Shown here: piece after piece, positions 38,457 to 47,492 of the stretch
How the letters are laid out: every line of letters begins with the position of its first letter
Numbering within the stretch: position 1 is the stretch's first letter
Source of the DNA: Streptomyces dioscori
Lineage (GTDB): Bacteria; Actinomycetota; Actinomycetes; Streptomycetales; Streptomycetaceae
DNA length: 64,000 nucleotides
Direction: 5' to 3'
NCBI RefSeq assembly: GCF_003024195.1
Contig: NZ_KZ679040.1
Coordinates: 585,064-649,063 of the forward strand
Made by a program: the position numbers and the translations under genes
The notes under the pieces: generated by a model
The model's database searches: none
What the model saw: the letters and a program-made list of their open reading frames with translations, nothing else
What the model was told of the DNA's origin: nothing

Positions 38457-38711
38457 ATGGCACACAAGAAGGGCGCATCGTCCACCCGGAACGGTCGCGA
38501 CTCAAACGCTCAGCGGCTCGGTGTGAAGCGCTTCGGCGGTCAGACCGTCAACGCCGGTGAGATCCTGGTCCGCCAGCGTGGCACCCACTTCCACCCCGGC
38601 GTGAAGGTCGGCCGTGGCAAGGACGACACGCTGTTCGCGCTGGCCGCCGGTGCGGTCGAGTTCGGCACGCACCGCGGCCGCAAGGTCGTGAACATCGTTC
38701 CGGTCGCCTGA
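38457..38711 (+). CDS. rpmA: 50S ribosomal protein L27
   Basis: 84 residues. The N-terminus [16 protein letters not shown] matches the L27 arm that reaches the peptidyl-transferase centre and, as usual for actinobacteria, has no cleavable pre-sequence. [25 protein letters not shown] is canonical. A GAGGAGAG ribosome-binding site precedes the ATG at 38457. Confidence 0.97.
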   Translation: MAHKKGASSTRNGRDSNAQRLGVKRFGGQTVNAGEILVRQRGTHFHPGVKVGRGKDDTLFALAAGAVEFGTHRGRKVVNIVPVA

Positions 38712-38721
38712 CCGGATCTTT

Positions 38722-38770
38722 CGCGAGGCGGACCTCACTTCCCGTACGGGAAGCGGGTCCGCCTTTCGCG
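38722..38770 (+). terminator. Terminator hairpin of rplU-rpmA
   Basis: CGCGAGGCGGACC faces GGTCCGCCTTTCGCG, enclosing a second perfect stem CTTCCCGTACGGGAAG. It starts about 10 nt after rpmA. Confidence 0.8.
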
Positions 38771-38786
38771 TGTTTTAACTGGTGGA

Positions 38787-38832
38787 GAGACGTCTGGCAG
38801 AGACGTCTGCCGGACATCGGCAGACAGACGTC
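38787..38832. repeat. AGACGTCT repeat cluster upstream of obg
   Basis: GAGACGTCT occurs at 38787 and 38800 (13 nt apart) and AGACGTC again at about 38826. Between them GTCTGCCG faces CGGCAGAC (38805-38825). AGACGTCT is itself a perfect palindrome. The cluster lies 90-130 nt before obg and may be regulatory. Confidence 0.4.
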
Positions 38833-38917
38833 CGCACCGAGTAGTGATCATCGGGCGGTGACAGCCGCGCGGTGCTCATCGATGAGAGATTTCCGTACGT
38901 AACTGGAGGCACATCCC

Positions 38918-40357
38918 ATGACCACCTTCGTGGACCGCGTCGAGCTGCACGTCGCCGCGGGTAGCGGAGGCCACGGCTGTGCCTCCGTCCACCGGGAGAA
39001 GTTCAAGCCCCTCGGTGGCCCGGACGGCGGCAACGGCGGCCGTGGCGGTGACGTGATCCTGGTCGTCGACCAGTCCGTCACCACGCTCCTCGACTACCAC
39101 CACTCCCCGCACCGCAAGGCCACCAGCGGCCGGCCCGGTGAGGGCGGCAACCGCTCCGGCAAGGACGGCCAGGACCTGATCCTGCCGGTGCCGGACGGCA
39201 CTGTCATCCAGGACAAGGACGGCAACGTCCTCGCGGACCTGGTGGGCCAGGGCACGACCTACGTGGCCGCCGAGGGCGGCAGGGGCGGCCTCGGCAACGC
39301 GGCACTGTCCTCGGCGCGCCGCAAAGCGCCCGGCTTCGCCCTGCTGGGTGTTCCCGGCGGCCTCCAGGACATCGTCCTGGAGCTGAAGACGGTCGCGGAC
39401 GTGGCACTCGTCGGCTACCCGAGCGCGGGCAAGTCCTCGCTGATCTCGGTCCTGTCGGCGGCCAAGCCCAAGATCGCCGACTACCCCTTCACGACCCTCG
39501 TCCCCAACCTCGGTGTGGTGACGGCCGGCTCGACGGTCTACACGATCGCCGACGTACCGGGACTCATCCCGGGAGCCAGCCAGGGCAAGGGCCTGGGGCT
39601 CGAATTCCTGCGGCACGTGGAGCGCTGCGAGGTGCTCGTCCACGTCCTGGACACGGCGACCCTGGAGTCGGACCGTGACCCCGTCTCCGACCTCGACATG
39701 ATCGAGGAGGAGCTGAAGCAGTACGGCGGCGGGCTCGACCGCCGGCCGCGCATGGTCGTCCTGAACAAGATCGACGTGCCCGACGGCAAGGACCTGGCCG
39801 AGATGGTACGGCCCGACCTGGAGGCGCGCGGCTACCAGGTCTTCGCGATCTCCGCGGTCGCCCACATGGGCCTCAAGGAGCTTTCCTTCGCGCTGGCCGA
39901 GCTGGTCGGGCAGGCGCGTGCGGCTAAGCCGAAGGAAGAGGCGACGCGGATCGTCATCCGGCCGAAGGCCGTCGACGACGCGGGCTTCACCGTGGTGCGC
40001 GAGGACGACGGGCTGTACCGCGTGCGCGGCGAGAAGCCGGAGCGGTGGGTGCGGCAGACCGACTTCAGCAACGACGAGGCCGTCGGGTACCTGGCCGACC
40101 GGCTCGCCCGCCTCGGCATCGAGGCCTCGCTGATGAAGGCGGGTGCCCGTACGGGTGACGGCGTGGCCATCGGACCCGAGGAGAACGCGGTCGTCTTCGA
40201 CTGGGAGCCGACGGTGATGGCGGGGGCGGAGATGCTCGGGCGCCGTGGTGAGGACCACCGCTTCGACGCGCCTCGGCCGGCTTCGCAGCGGCGTCGGGAC
40301 AAGCAGGCGGAGCGGGACGAGTCGGACCAGGAGTTCGACGACTTCAACCCGTTCTGA
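38918..40357 (+). CDS. obg: Obg GTPase (ribosome assembly, development)
   Basis: 479 residues with three domains. The Gly-rich Obg fold (1-158) starts [17 protein letters not shown] and contains [15 protein letters not shown]. The G domain has [11 protein letters not shown] (P-loop), [10 protein letters not shown] and NKID. The C-terminal OCT domain and an acidic tail ([13 protein letters not shown]) complete it. Obg assists late 50S assembly and in Streptomyces affects the onset of aerial growth. ATG at 38918 with GGAGG 9 nt before. It has its own upstream region after the rpmA terminator. Confidence 0.96.
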   Translation: MTTFVDRVELHVAAGSGGHGCASVHREKFKPLGGPDGGNGGRGGDVILVVDQSVTTLLDYHHSPHRKATSGRPGEGGNRSGKDGQDLILPVPDGTVIQDKDGNVLADLVGQGTTYVAAEGGRGGLGNAALSSARRKAPGFALLGVPGGLQDIVLELKTVADVALVGYPSAGKSSLISVLSAAKPKIADYPFTTLVPNLGVVTAGSTVYTIADVPGLIPGASQGKGLGLEFLRHVERCEVLVHVLDTATLESDRDPVSDLDMIEEELKQYGGGLDRRPRMVVLNKIDVPDGKDLAEMVRPDLEARGYQVFAISAVAHMGLKELSFALAELVGQARAAKPKEEATRIVIRPKAVDDAGFTVVREDDGLYRVRGEKPERWVRQTDFSNDEAVGYLADRLARLGIEASLMKAGARTGDGVAIGPEENAVVFDWEPTVMAGAEMLGRRGEDHRFDAPRPASQRRRDKQAERDESDQEFDDFNPF

Positions 40358-40438
40358 CCGGGCTGCCCTCCGGGCCGGTTCGGGGGTGGGTTACGGGTGG
40401 CTGGGCAGACGCTTTCACCGCGGGCCGGTGGGGGGCCT

Positions 40439-40723
40439 TGCGCCGTTCCCCGCGCCCCTTGAGATTCGACCGCGGGCCCGGTGGGGGCTGGTCGCGCAGT
40501 TCCCCGCGCCCCTTGGGTGGGTGGGGCTGCGGTGGTGTTTTGGCCGTGGGTCCGGTGGGGGTTGGCCGCGCAGTTCCCCGCGCCCCTTGAGGGCGCCCCT
40601 ACGGGGCAAAAGCTGGGGCGCAGCCCCGCTTTTGAGGGGCGCGGGGAACTGCGCGGGTCACCCCCGCCGGGCCGCAGTGAAGGCAACTGCCTGGGGCCCC
40701 GTAGGGGCGCGGGGAACGGCGCG
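40439..40723. repeat. Five REP cores in the obg-downstream gap
   Basis: Reverse cores end at 40457 (CGTT variant), 40512 and 40586; forward cores are at 40636-40655 and 40704-40723. The 495-bp gap is made of these units and holds no gene. The segment 40610-40670 matches 17950-18015 closely. Confidence 0.85.
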
Positions 40724-40783
40724 GCCAACCCCCACCGGCCCGCAGTCGAAGACGTAGTCGAAGCCGTAGCCGTAGCCGTACTG

Positions 40784-40829
40784 ACAAAGGCGTGGGGCCC
40801 GGAGAGAACTCCGGGCCCCACGCCTTTGT
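40784..40829. terminator. Very strong bidirectional terminator
   Basis: A 21-bp perfect stem begins ACAAAGGCGTGGGGCCCGG and closes CCACGCCTTTGT around an AGAA loop. It ends transcripts of the minus-strand TagF-like gene, whose stop is 23 nt away. Confidence 0.9.
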
Positions 40830-40852
40830 GTTGAGTCTGGCGCGCGCAGCGG

Positions 40853-42937
40853 CTACGCGTTGACCGAGTCGTCCGCCTCGCTCGCGTCCTGCGCGGCCTC
40901 CTCGGTCGCGTCCTCCGACGCGGACCGCGGCGAAGGGATCTCGGCCGCGAGTCGCGACTCCATCCGCACCCGCCGCTCGTCGGCCTTCGTGCACAGGTCG
41001 TCGATGGCTCCGTTGAAGCGGGCCATCGACGGCGGGTCGGACGGACCGAGCAGGTGCTCCTTCAGTGCGGCGCGCGCCGCCGTGAACTGGTCCTTCTCGG
41101 GACGGCGTACCGACTCCAGGAGCGCAGGCACACCCTCCGCGCCGGGGGAGAGGACGACACCCGCCGACACCGTCGGGAAACCCGTGCGGAACGCCGCCTC
41201 GGTCATCCCCGACGTGTTCGCCACCGCGTACGGCTTCTCGCTCGACAGCCAGTCGGAGACGACCGACGAGACGTCGCTGACCAGCAGGTCCGCCTGGTTG
41301 AAGCAGGCGAAGATGCCCGGCCGCGCGTCCGTGATGATCTGGTGCTCCCACTCCGGGAAGGACGCCCAGTACGCCTTCTCCCAGGCCAGTGTGGCCTCGG
41401 CGATGGCGGCCTCGCGGTCACCCCGGGGCGCGCCCTGGAGCAGCATGCGCTCCATCTCGTCGGCGCTGTCGCGGAAGTCGGTGGACGTCAGTTTGTCCAA
41501 CTCGGCCGTACGCCGCGCCAGTTCGGCCGCGGCTCCGGCGTCGGGACGGGCGCCCGAGCGCTGCGCGGCGGCCTCGCGGATCATCGCCTTGATGCGCTCG
41601 TTCGCGGCGCCCGCGCGCAGGTCGACGGAACCGGTCATCGGGTGCGGCTTGTAGAGGAGCCGTACACCGTCGTCGGCCAGGAGCTGCCGGACGATGTTCT
41701 CGCCGGCCAGGACCACGGACGTGTTGCCGGGGTTGCCGTCCCAGCCCTCCCACGTGGGGGCGTACAGCACGGTCGTGAACGCGCCCGTCGGCGCCCCCGA
41801 GTAGGGGCGGATCGGCGCGAGCTGCGGGCGGCCGACCTCCACGATGTCCTTGTCCTCGACGCCGACCTCGGCCAGCGCGTACCGCTCGCGGGCCGCGGGA
41901 CCGGCCACCCACACCTCGTCGTACGCCTTCGCGTACGGGTTGCAGGAGGAGAGCTTGTCGCTCTCGCCGTGGTTGATGAAGGCGTGCTTGACCGTGGGGA
42001 TGCGCAGGACCTGCGAGGTCTTCGCGGCGTTCGCCGGGTGCAGCATCATCTTCAGCGTCGAGTTCTCCAGCGAGAACATCGTCGAGACCTTCGGGAAGCA
42101 GATGACCGGCACGTCGGTGGCGTCGATCTTCTGCACCATGAACCGCTCGCGCAGCACGATCAGCGGCTTCGCGTCGACCGCGGAGACCGTGGAGAGCCAC
42201 ATGTTCGCCTGGTACGCGGAGGTCGTGCCGCCGGAGAAGTACATGGCGACCGTCGGCCGGTAGTCGGCCAGCCACGCGTCGAGCCACTCCATGACCTTCT
42301 GCTCGCTCAGGGAGCGCTTCTTCGGCAGCAGCCAGGTGGCGAGCCACGCCGTGCCGCCGCCGATCAGCACGAGGGCGACGCCGAGGCCGATGGCGCCCCA
42401 CAGGGCGTCCTCGGTGGCCGCGGTGACCATCAGGCCGATCGTGGTCGGGACGGAGAAGGCGAGCAGCCGGTGCCCGGGGCGGCGGGCCAGGATGCGCGGC
42501 GGCGCGGCGGTGAGGCGCAGCGCGGACGCGTCGATGTTGCGGGTGACGATCGGCAGCGTACGGGTGCGGCGGACCATGACGGCGGCGGCCTGGCAGGCGA
42601 AGTGCAGGGCGTAGAAGACGCACAGCCCGACCATCAGCGGCGCCTGCTCGCGCGTCGGGCTGATGCCGTCGATCCGCAGGAGCCCCACCATGATGATCAT
42701 GTCGCGCAGCAGTTGCCGGACCGTGGCGTCGAAGCGGACCTTGCCGAGCAGCGAGAGCAGTCCGGGGTCCCGGTACTGCAGGAACACGTCGAGGGCGAGG
42801 CCCGCGGCGCTCGCGGCGATGAACACCGGGACGTTCGGCAGCAGAGCGGAGACGATCTGAGCCGTGAAGAGCGCGAACATCGAGAGCAGCGCGAAGAGCT
42901 GCACGATGCGGCGGGTGGCGAGTCCGGCGGAGGGCAC
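40853..42937 (-). CDS. Membrane protein with CDP-glycerol glycerophosphotransferase-like (TagB/TagF) domain
   Basis: 694 residues. The N-terminal 240 or so residues hold several transmembrane helices (IVQLFALLSMFALFTAQIV, FYALHFACQAAAVMV, LWGAIGLGVALVLIGGGTAWLATWLL). The C-terminal part has teichoic-acid polymerase features: FINHGESDK, VLYAPTWEGW, RLLYKPHPMTGS and LLVSDVSSVVSDWL. The C-terminal tail is acidic. Such enzymes add polyol-phosphate or related units from CDP-linked donors to envelope polymers. GTG start at 42937 with AGGAG 8 nt before. Divergent from proB. Streptomyces walls carry polydiglycosylphosphate and teichoic-type polymers, so an envelope-polymer role is likely; the exact donor is unknown. 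Confidence 0.8.
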   Translation of the reverse strand: MPSAGLATRRIVQLFALLSMFALFTAQIVSALLPNVPVFIAASAAGLALDVFLQYRDPGLLSLLGKVRFDATVRQLLRDMIIMVGLLRIDGISPTREQAPLMVGLCVFYALHFACQAAAVMVRRTRTLPIVTRNIDASALRLTAAPPRILARRPGHRLLAFSVPTTIGLMVTAATEDALWGAIGLGVALVLIGGGTAWLATWLLPKKRSLSEQKVMEWLDAWLADYRPTVAMYFSGGTTSAYQANMWLSTVSAVDAKPLIVLRERFMVQKIDATDVPVICFPKVSTMFSLENSTLKMMLHPANAAKTSQVLRIPTVKHAFINHGESDKLSSCNPYAKAYDEVWVAGPAARERYALAEVGVEDKDIVEVGRPQLAPIRPYSGAPTGAFTTVLYAPTWEGWDGNPGNTSVVLAGENIVRQLLADDGVRLLYKPHPMTGSVDLRAGAANERIKAMIREAAAQRSGARPDAGAAAELARRTAELDKLTSTDFRDSADEMERMLLQGAPRGDREAAIAEATLAWEKAYWASFPEWEHQIITDARPGIFACFNQADLLVSDVSSVVSDWLSSEKPYAVANTSGMTEAAFRTGFPTVSAGVVLSPGAEGVPALLESVRRPEKDQFTAARAALKEHLLGPSDPPSMARFNGAIDDLCTKADERRVRMESRLAAEIPSPRSASEDATEEAAQDASEADDSVNA

Positions 42938-43301
42938 GGAATGGGCTCCTGCGAGGGGTGCGGCGGATGGGGGGAGGCGTGGAGGTCGGGCCTCGCCGTA
43001 CCTCCCTGAAGCTCGTACGGGAGAGGCCGATCCCTGACCGTATGACCTCTGCGGGTCGCCTAGCAATCTTGCGTGAGAACTATCACCGGATTTGGGTTTA
43101 AAACGACGAGAAGCTGTGACGCTCCCTTCCCGCCCTCCGCGCGCGCCCCCGCCGGCCCGCCTGTCGGCGTCCGCCCCTCGAAACACGCGGGCGTCCGCCG
43201 CCCTCCGTCCCGTAGATTGCACGAACCGGACACGAACCGGGCACGTACCGGGCAGGGCGCAGGCCGGGCCGTGGGGAACGCGGGGAACATTGGGGTACAG
43301 C
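42938..43301. other. Divergent promoter region between the TagF-like gene and proB
   Basis: 364 bp without a gene. The centre (about 43060-43120, around GGATTTGGGTTTAAAACGACG) is locally AT-richer, as expected for promoters. Open frames here are extensions of proB without conserved sequence. Confidence 0.4.
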
Positions 43302-44444
43302 GTGTCAGCGGCTAGGCGGGCGGCAAGCAGACAGGGCGTCGTGGACGCCCGCAGGATCGTCGTCAAGGTGGGTTCCTCGTCCTTGACCACCGCGGCCGGA
43401 GGCCTCGACGCCGACCGTGTGGACGCCCTCGTCGACGTACTAGCCAAGAGCCGCGGAGGCGGCGAGCACGAGGTCGTCCTCGTCTCGTCCGGCGCCATCG
43501 CGGCCGGCCTCGCCCCGCTGGGCCTGCGCCGCCGCCCCAAGGACCTGGCCCGCCAGCAGGCCGCCGCCAGCGTCGGGCAGGGCCTCCTGGTCGCCCGCTA
43601 CACCGCCTCCTTCGCCCGGTACGGCGTCCGGGTCGGCCAGGTGCTGCTCACCTCCGACGACATGAGCCGCCGTGCCCACCACCGCAACGCCTCCCGCACC
43701 CTCGACAAGCTCCTCGCGATGGGTGCCCTGCCGGTCGTCAACGAGAACGACACCGTCGCCACCGACGAGATCCGCTTCGGCGACAACGACCGCCTCGCGG
43801 CCCTCGTCGCCCATCTCGTCCGCGCGGACCTGCTCGTCCTGCTCTCCGACGTGGACGGCGTGTACGACGGCGACCCCAGCAGACCCGGTACGTCGCGGAT
43901 AGCGGAAGTACGCACTCCGGCCGATCTCGCCCACGTCGACATCGGCAGTACGGGCAAGGCGGGCGTCGGTACGGGAGGCATGGTCACCAAGGTCGAGGCG
44001 GCCCGGATCGCCGCCGCGGCCGGCATCCCGGTGGTGCTCACGAGCGCCGTGCACGCGGCCGACGCCCTCGCCGGACGGGACACCGGCACGTACTTCCACG
44101 CCACCGGCCGCCGCTCCGCCGACCGCCTGCTGTGGCTCCAGCACGCGTCGACCCCGCAGGGCGCCCTCGTCCTGGACGACGGCGCCGTGCGCGCGGTCGT
44201 CGAGCGGCGCACGTCCCTGCTGCCCGCGGGCATCGCCGCCGTCGAGGGCGACTTCACCGCCGGTGACCCCGTCGAGCTGCGGGACGGCACGGGCCGGGCG
44301 GTCGCCCGGGGGCTGGTCAACTTCGACGCCAAGGAGATCCCGCAGCTGATCGGGCGCTCCACGCACGACCTGGCCCGCGAACTGGGCCCCGCGTACGAAC
44401 GCGAGGTCGTGCACCGGGACGACCTGGTGCTGCTGAATCCGTGA
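43302..44444 (+). CDS. proB: Glutamate 5-kinase
   Basis: 380 residues, first step of proline synthesis (glutamate to glutamyl-5-phosphate). The amino-acid-kinase domain starts RRIVVKVGSSSLTT and contains VLVSSGAIAAGL, PVVNENDTVATDEIRFGDND and LLSDVDGVYDGDP. A C-terminal PUA domain is present (from about residue 290, GALVLDDGAVRAVVERRTSLLPAGI). GTG start at 43302. proA follows after one hypothetical gene, so the pathway is split. Confidence 0.95.
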   Translation: MSAARRAASRQGVVDARRIVVKVGSSSLTTAAGGLDADRVDALVDVLAKSRGGGEHEVVLVSSGAIAAGLAPLGLRRRPKDLARQQAAASVGQGLLVARYTASFARYGVRVGQVLLTSDDMSRRAHHRNASRTLDKLLAMGALPVVNENDTVATDEIRFGDNDRLAALVAHLVRADLLVLLSDVDGVYDGDPSRPGTSRIAEVRTPADLAHVDIGSTGKAGVGTGGMVTKVEAARIAAAAGIPVVLTSAVHAADALAGRDTGTYFHATGRRSADRLLWLQHASTPQGALVLDDGAVRAVVERRTSLLPAGIAAVEGDFTAGDPVELRDGTGRAVARGLVNFDAKEIPQLIGRSTHDLARELGPAYEREVVHRDDLVLLNP

Positions 44445-44465
44445 ACCGGACGGCCCGCAGGGGGC

Positions 44466-44505
44466 CGGTGGACGTCCGGTGGACGGGCCGGTGGACGTCC
44501 ACCGG
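44466..44505. repeat. Repeated GGTGGACG(T/G)CC with an 18-bp perfect palindrome after proB
   Basis: CCGGTGGACGTCCACCGG (44488-44505) is a perfect palindrome, preceded by two more GGTGGACG copies at about 12-nt steps. It starts 22 nt after the proB stop, so it could be a terminator or a protein site. Confidence 0.5.
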
Positions 44506-44739
44506 ACATCCGGAGCGGTTTTCACCGAACGTTCACCGGCGTACGCCCGGCGCCGCGCCCGTCAACAGGGCCCCGGCCGAAAAGAGTGGGGAACGCCGGA
44601 CAAAGCCCCTGCCCGGAGGTGGACCTTCGGTAAAAGTGCCACGCGGCGCCCTCCCACCTGCTCAACTTTGTCTCAGGGACAACCCCTCAGTCCGATCAGT
44701 CGACAGTCCGAGCGGACCCACTGCGTGAAGGAGGCCGTC

Positions 44740-45207
44740 GTGAGACGAGTGCGCCCTGGGGCGGCGGCGTCCCGCAGTCTTGGCGGCTCGCGCGCGGCCG
44801 GCGAGGAGCGTGCGCTCACCAGCGTCGCCGCCGGTGAGATGTACGAGGCGGAGGAGCCGCAGGACCTGCCGCGCCTGTGGCACGTCACGCTGAGCGTCTC
44901 GGGCGGCGAGGCCCCCCTGAAAGAGGTCAGGCGCGGCCTGGAACAGCTCGCCCACGACCACCCCTTTCTGCTGACCAGCCGGTACGCCAACGACCACGCG
45001 GAGATCCGCTACTGGGAGGAGGCCCGCGACCTGCACGACGCGGCCGCGGTCGCGCTGCGGCTGTGGGGCGAGCACCGCCAGACCGCGAAGCTGCCGCCGT
45101 GGGAGATCGTCGGCCTGGAGGTCATCGACCGCGAGACCTACCACCAGCGGATCGCGGAGGGTTACGGGCCGCTGCCGGCGACTCCGGTGGGCGTACACCC
45201 GTTCTGA
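44740..45207 (+). CDS. Conserved actinobacterial protein of unknown function
   Basis: 155 residues. After a basic, low-complexity N-terminus of about 45 residues, the compact part reads LPRLWHVTLSVSGGEAPLKEVRRGLEQLA, then FLLTSRYANDHAEIRYWEEARDLHDAAAVALRLWGEH, suggesting a small alpha/beta domain. GTG at 44740 with GAAGGAGG 5 nt upstream; a GTG at 44725 is an alternative. I recall it between proB and proA in Streptomyces but know no function. Confidence 0.75.
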   Translation: MRRVRPGAAASRSLGGSRAAGEERALTSVAAGEMYEAEEPQDLPRLWHVTLSVSGGEAPLKEVRRGLEQLAHDHPFLLTSRYANDHAEIRYWEEARDLHDAAAVALRLWGEHRQTAKLPPWEIVGLEVIDRETYHQRIAEGYGPLPATPVGVHPF

Positions 45208-45355
45208 CCGCTGAGGCCCCCTCCGTGGCCCCTGCCTCTTGGCCCCCACCCCCGGTGGCCTCCGGGGTACACGCTTTCTACGGCCATTTCAGGACCTGTC
45301 TCGCGGTGTGGGACAACGGCTGAACAGCTCTCGCGGGCGCACTACCCTGCGGGTT

Positions 45356-46642
45356 ATGACCACGCTCTCGCCGTACGACTCGATGTCCCCGGTCACCCAG
45401 GCCGCCTACCGGGCCAAGAACGCCGCCGCCGACCTCGCCCCGCTGCCGCGCGCCGAGAAGGACGACGCGCTGCTCGCGATCGCGGACGCCCTTGAGGTCC
45501 GTACGAGCGAGATCGTCGAGGCCAACGCCAAGGACGTCGAGCGCGCCCGCGAGGCCGGCACCAGCGAGACCGTCATCGACCGGCTCACGCTCACCCCCGA
45601 GCGGATCCGCGCGATCGCCTCCGACGTACGCGACGTGGTGGCGCTGCCCGACCCGGTCGGCGAGGTCGTCCGCGGCTCGACCCTGCCCAACGGCATCGAC
45701 CTGCGCCAGGTCCGCGTCCCGCTCGGCGTCGTCGGCATCATCTACGAGGCCCGCCCGAACGTGACGGTCGACGCCGCCGCCCTGTGCCTGAAGTCCGGCA
45801 ACGCGGTGCTGCTGCGCGGCTCGTCCTCGGCGTACGAGTCCAACAGCGCCCTCGTCCGCGTCCTGCGCGACGCCGTCGGCGGCTCGGGCCTGCCCGCCGA
45901 CGCCGTCCAGCTCGTACCGGGCGACAACCGCGAGTCCGTACGGGAGTTGATGCGCGCCCGGGGCCTCGTCGACGTGCTCATCCCGCGCGGCGGCGCCTCG
46001 TTGATCCGCACGGTCGTCCAGGAGTCCACCGTCCCGGTCATCGAGACCGGCACCGGCAACTGCCATGTCTACGTCGACGCGCACGCCGACCTCGACATGG
46101 CGATCGACATCCTGATCAACTCCAAGGCGCAGCGGCCCAGCGTCTGCAACGCCGCCGAGACGCTCCTCGTCCACCAGGACATCGCGCCCCGCTTCCTGCC
46201 GCTCGCGCTCGACGCCCTCGCGGAGGCCGGGGTCACCGTGCACGGCGACGAGCGCGTCCTCACGTACGGGAAGGACTCCAAGGCCACCGTCGTCGAGGCG
46301 ACGATCGAGGACTGGGAGACCGAGTACCTGTCGTACGACATCGCGGCGGCCGTCGTCGACTCGCTGGACCGGGCCGTCGACCACATCCGGCTGTGGACCT
46401 CCGGGCACACCGAGGCGATCGTCACCACCTCGCAGCAGGCGGCCCGCCGTTTCACCCAGTTGGTCGATTCGACGACGGTGGCCGTGAACGCGTCCACGCG
46501 CTTCACGGACGGCGGTCAGTTCGGCTTCGGCGCCGAGATCGGCATCTCCACGCAGAAGCTGCACGCGCGGGGGCCCATGGGGCTGCCGGAGCTGACGAGC
46601 ACCAAGTACATCGTCACGGGCGACGGGCACATCCGGCGCTGA
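45356..46642 (+). CDS. proA: Gamma-glutamyl phosphate reductase
   Basis: 428 residues of the aldehyde-dehydrogenase superfamily, second step of proline synthesis (NADPH-dependent reduction of glutamyl-5-phosphate). The catalytic Cys is in [14 protein letters not shown]. Other signatures are [38 protein letters not shown] and [25 protein letters not shown] at 45356; a TACCCT box ends 7 nt before it with TGAACA 16 nt upstream of that, suggesting a leaderless transcript. Confidence 0.96.
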   Translation: MTTLSPYDSMSPVTQAAYRAKNAAADLAPLPRAEKDDALLAIADALEVRTSEIVEANAKDVERAREAGTSETVIDRLTLTPERIRAIASDVRDVVALPDPVGEVVRGSTLPNGIDLRQVRVPLGVVGIIYEARPNVTVDAAALCLKSGNAVLLRGSSSAYESNSALVRVLRDAVGGSGLPADAVQLVPGDNRESVRELMRARGLVDVLIPRGGASLIRTVVQESTVPVIETGTGNCHVYVDAHADLDMAIDILINSKAQRPSVCNAAETLLVHQDIAPRFLPLALDALAEAGVTVHGDERVLTYGKDSKATVVEATIEDWETEYLSYDIAAAVVDSLDRAVDHIRLWTSGHTEAIVTTSQQAARRFTQLVDSTTVAVNASTRFTDGGQFGFGAEIGISTQKLHARGPMGLPELTSTKYIVTGDGHIRR

Positions 46643-46752
46643 CCGCGTCCGGCGCCGGGCACCTCGGGCCGCACCGGCGCCGGCCGTCTCGCCAGGCGGG
46701 AGAATTTCCTTACCGTCTGCCCAAATTGACCACCCCGGTCTACTCTGGATCC

Positions 46753-47334
46753 GTGCCGGAGGACGTGGGGGGCACGCCGTTCCCTGACGGCTGGGAGCCC
46801 GACGACGACCGCGACCGCGGGGGTGCGGACGAAGAGTTCGCCTCCGTGGTCTTCGACGAGTCCTTCGTACGGGCGGCGACGGTGCACGAGCCGACCGCCG
46901 TGGAGCGTCTCCTGGCCGCCGCGCAGGCGAGAGCGGAGGCCTCCGAGGCCGAGGCCCGCCGAGCGCGCACCCGGGGCCTGCGCGGGGACGACGAGCTCTT
47001 CGAGGACGGGTTCGGCCCCGACGGGCCGGGCGATTTCGGCCACGACCCCGAGCTGGACGACCGGGACGTCCTCCACGGCCGCTACGGCCACCCCGGCACC
47101 TACGGCAAGCAGGCCCGCTGGCACCGCCCGGTGGCCTGGATGCTCGCCCTCGTGATGGGCGTCGGCATGGTCGCGCTGGCCTTCGCGGCGGTCTACCGGG
47201 GCGCCTCGTCGAGCAGCGGGGACCAGGTCCCGCCGCCCGCCTCCACCGGACTCGAACAGGGCGGTGGTGTGGGCCCCTCGGCCTCCGCCGACTACTCCCC
47301 GCCGGCCGCCTCGGCGGTGCCTCGCACGCCGTGA
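46753..47334 (+). CDS. Single-pass membrane protein with SVVFDESFVRAA motif (first of two)
   Basis: 193 residues. The acidic N-terminus contains EEFASVVFDESFVRAATVHEP (about residues 27-47), then a Glu/Ala/Arg-rich helix, a long Asp/Gly-rich linker and one transmembrane helix (VAWMLALVMGVGMVALAFAAVY, about 126-147) with a short outer Ser/Pro tail. The next gene carries the same motif. This is the position of SCO2584 in S. coelicolor, which as I recall has been linked to spore-wall synthesis; that link is from memory. GTG at 46753 is 6 nt after TACTCT, so the transcript is probably leaderless. Confidence 0.75.
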   Translation: MPEDVGGTPFPDGWEPDDDRDRGGADEEFASVVFDESFVRAATVHEPTAVERLLAAAQARAEASEAEARRARTRGLRGDDELFEDGFGPDGPGDFGHDPELDDRDVLHGRYGHPGTYGKQARWHRPVAWMLALVMGVGMVALAFAAVYRGASSSSGDQVPPPASTGLEQGGGVGPSASADYSPPAASAVPRTP

Positions 47335-47492
47335 CGGTTCTGGTCGGGACAAGGGCCGGAACAGGTTTGAAACGGCTCTCCCGCAGCGTGCCGGGCTGCT
47401 CCGGGAGTTGATGGGAAATCTGGTGAGAACCTGTCAGAACTTGTCGTGTAGCAGGGCGTTTACCTGAGGTCCAGGAGACCTACTCTGAAAGT

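Noticed and set aside
40358..40852. Short open frames in the obg-downstream gap
   Set aside because: Translations consist of repeated RAVPRAP or GAGNCA peptides from the REP units; not genes.
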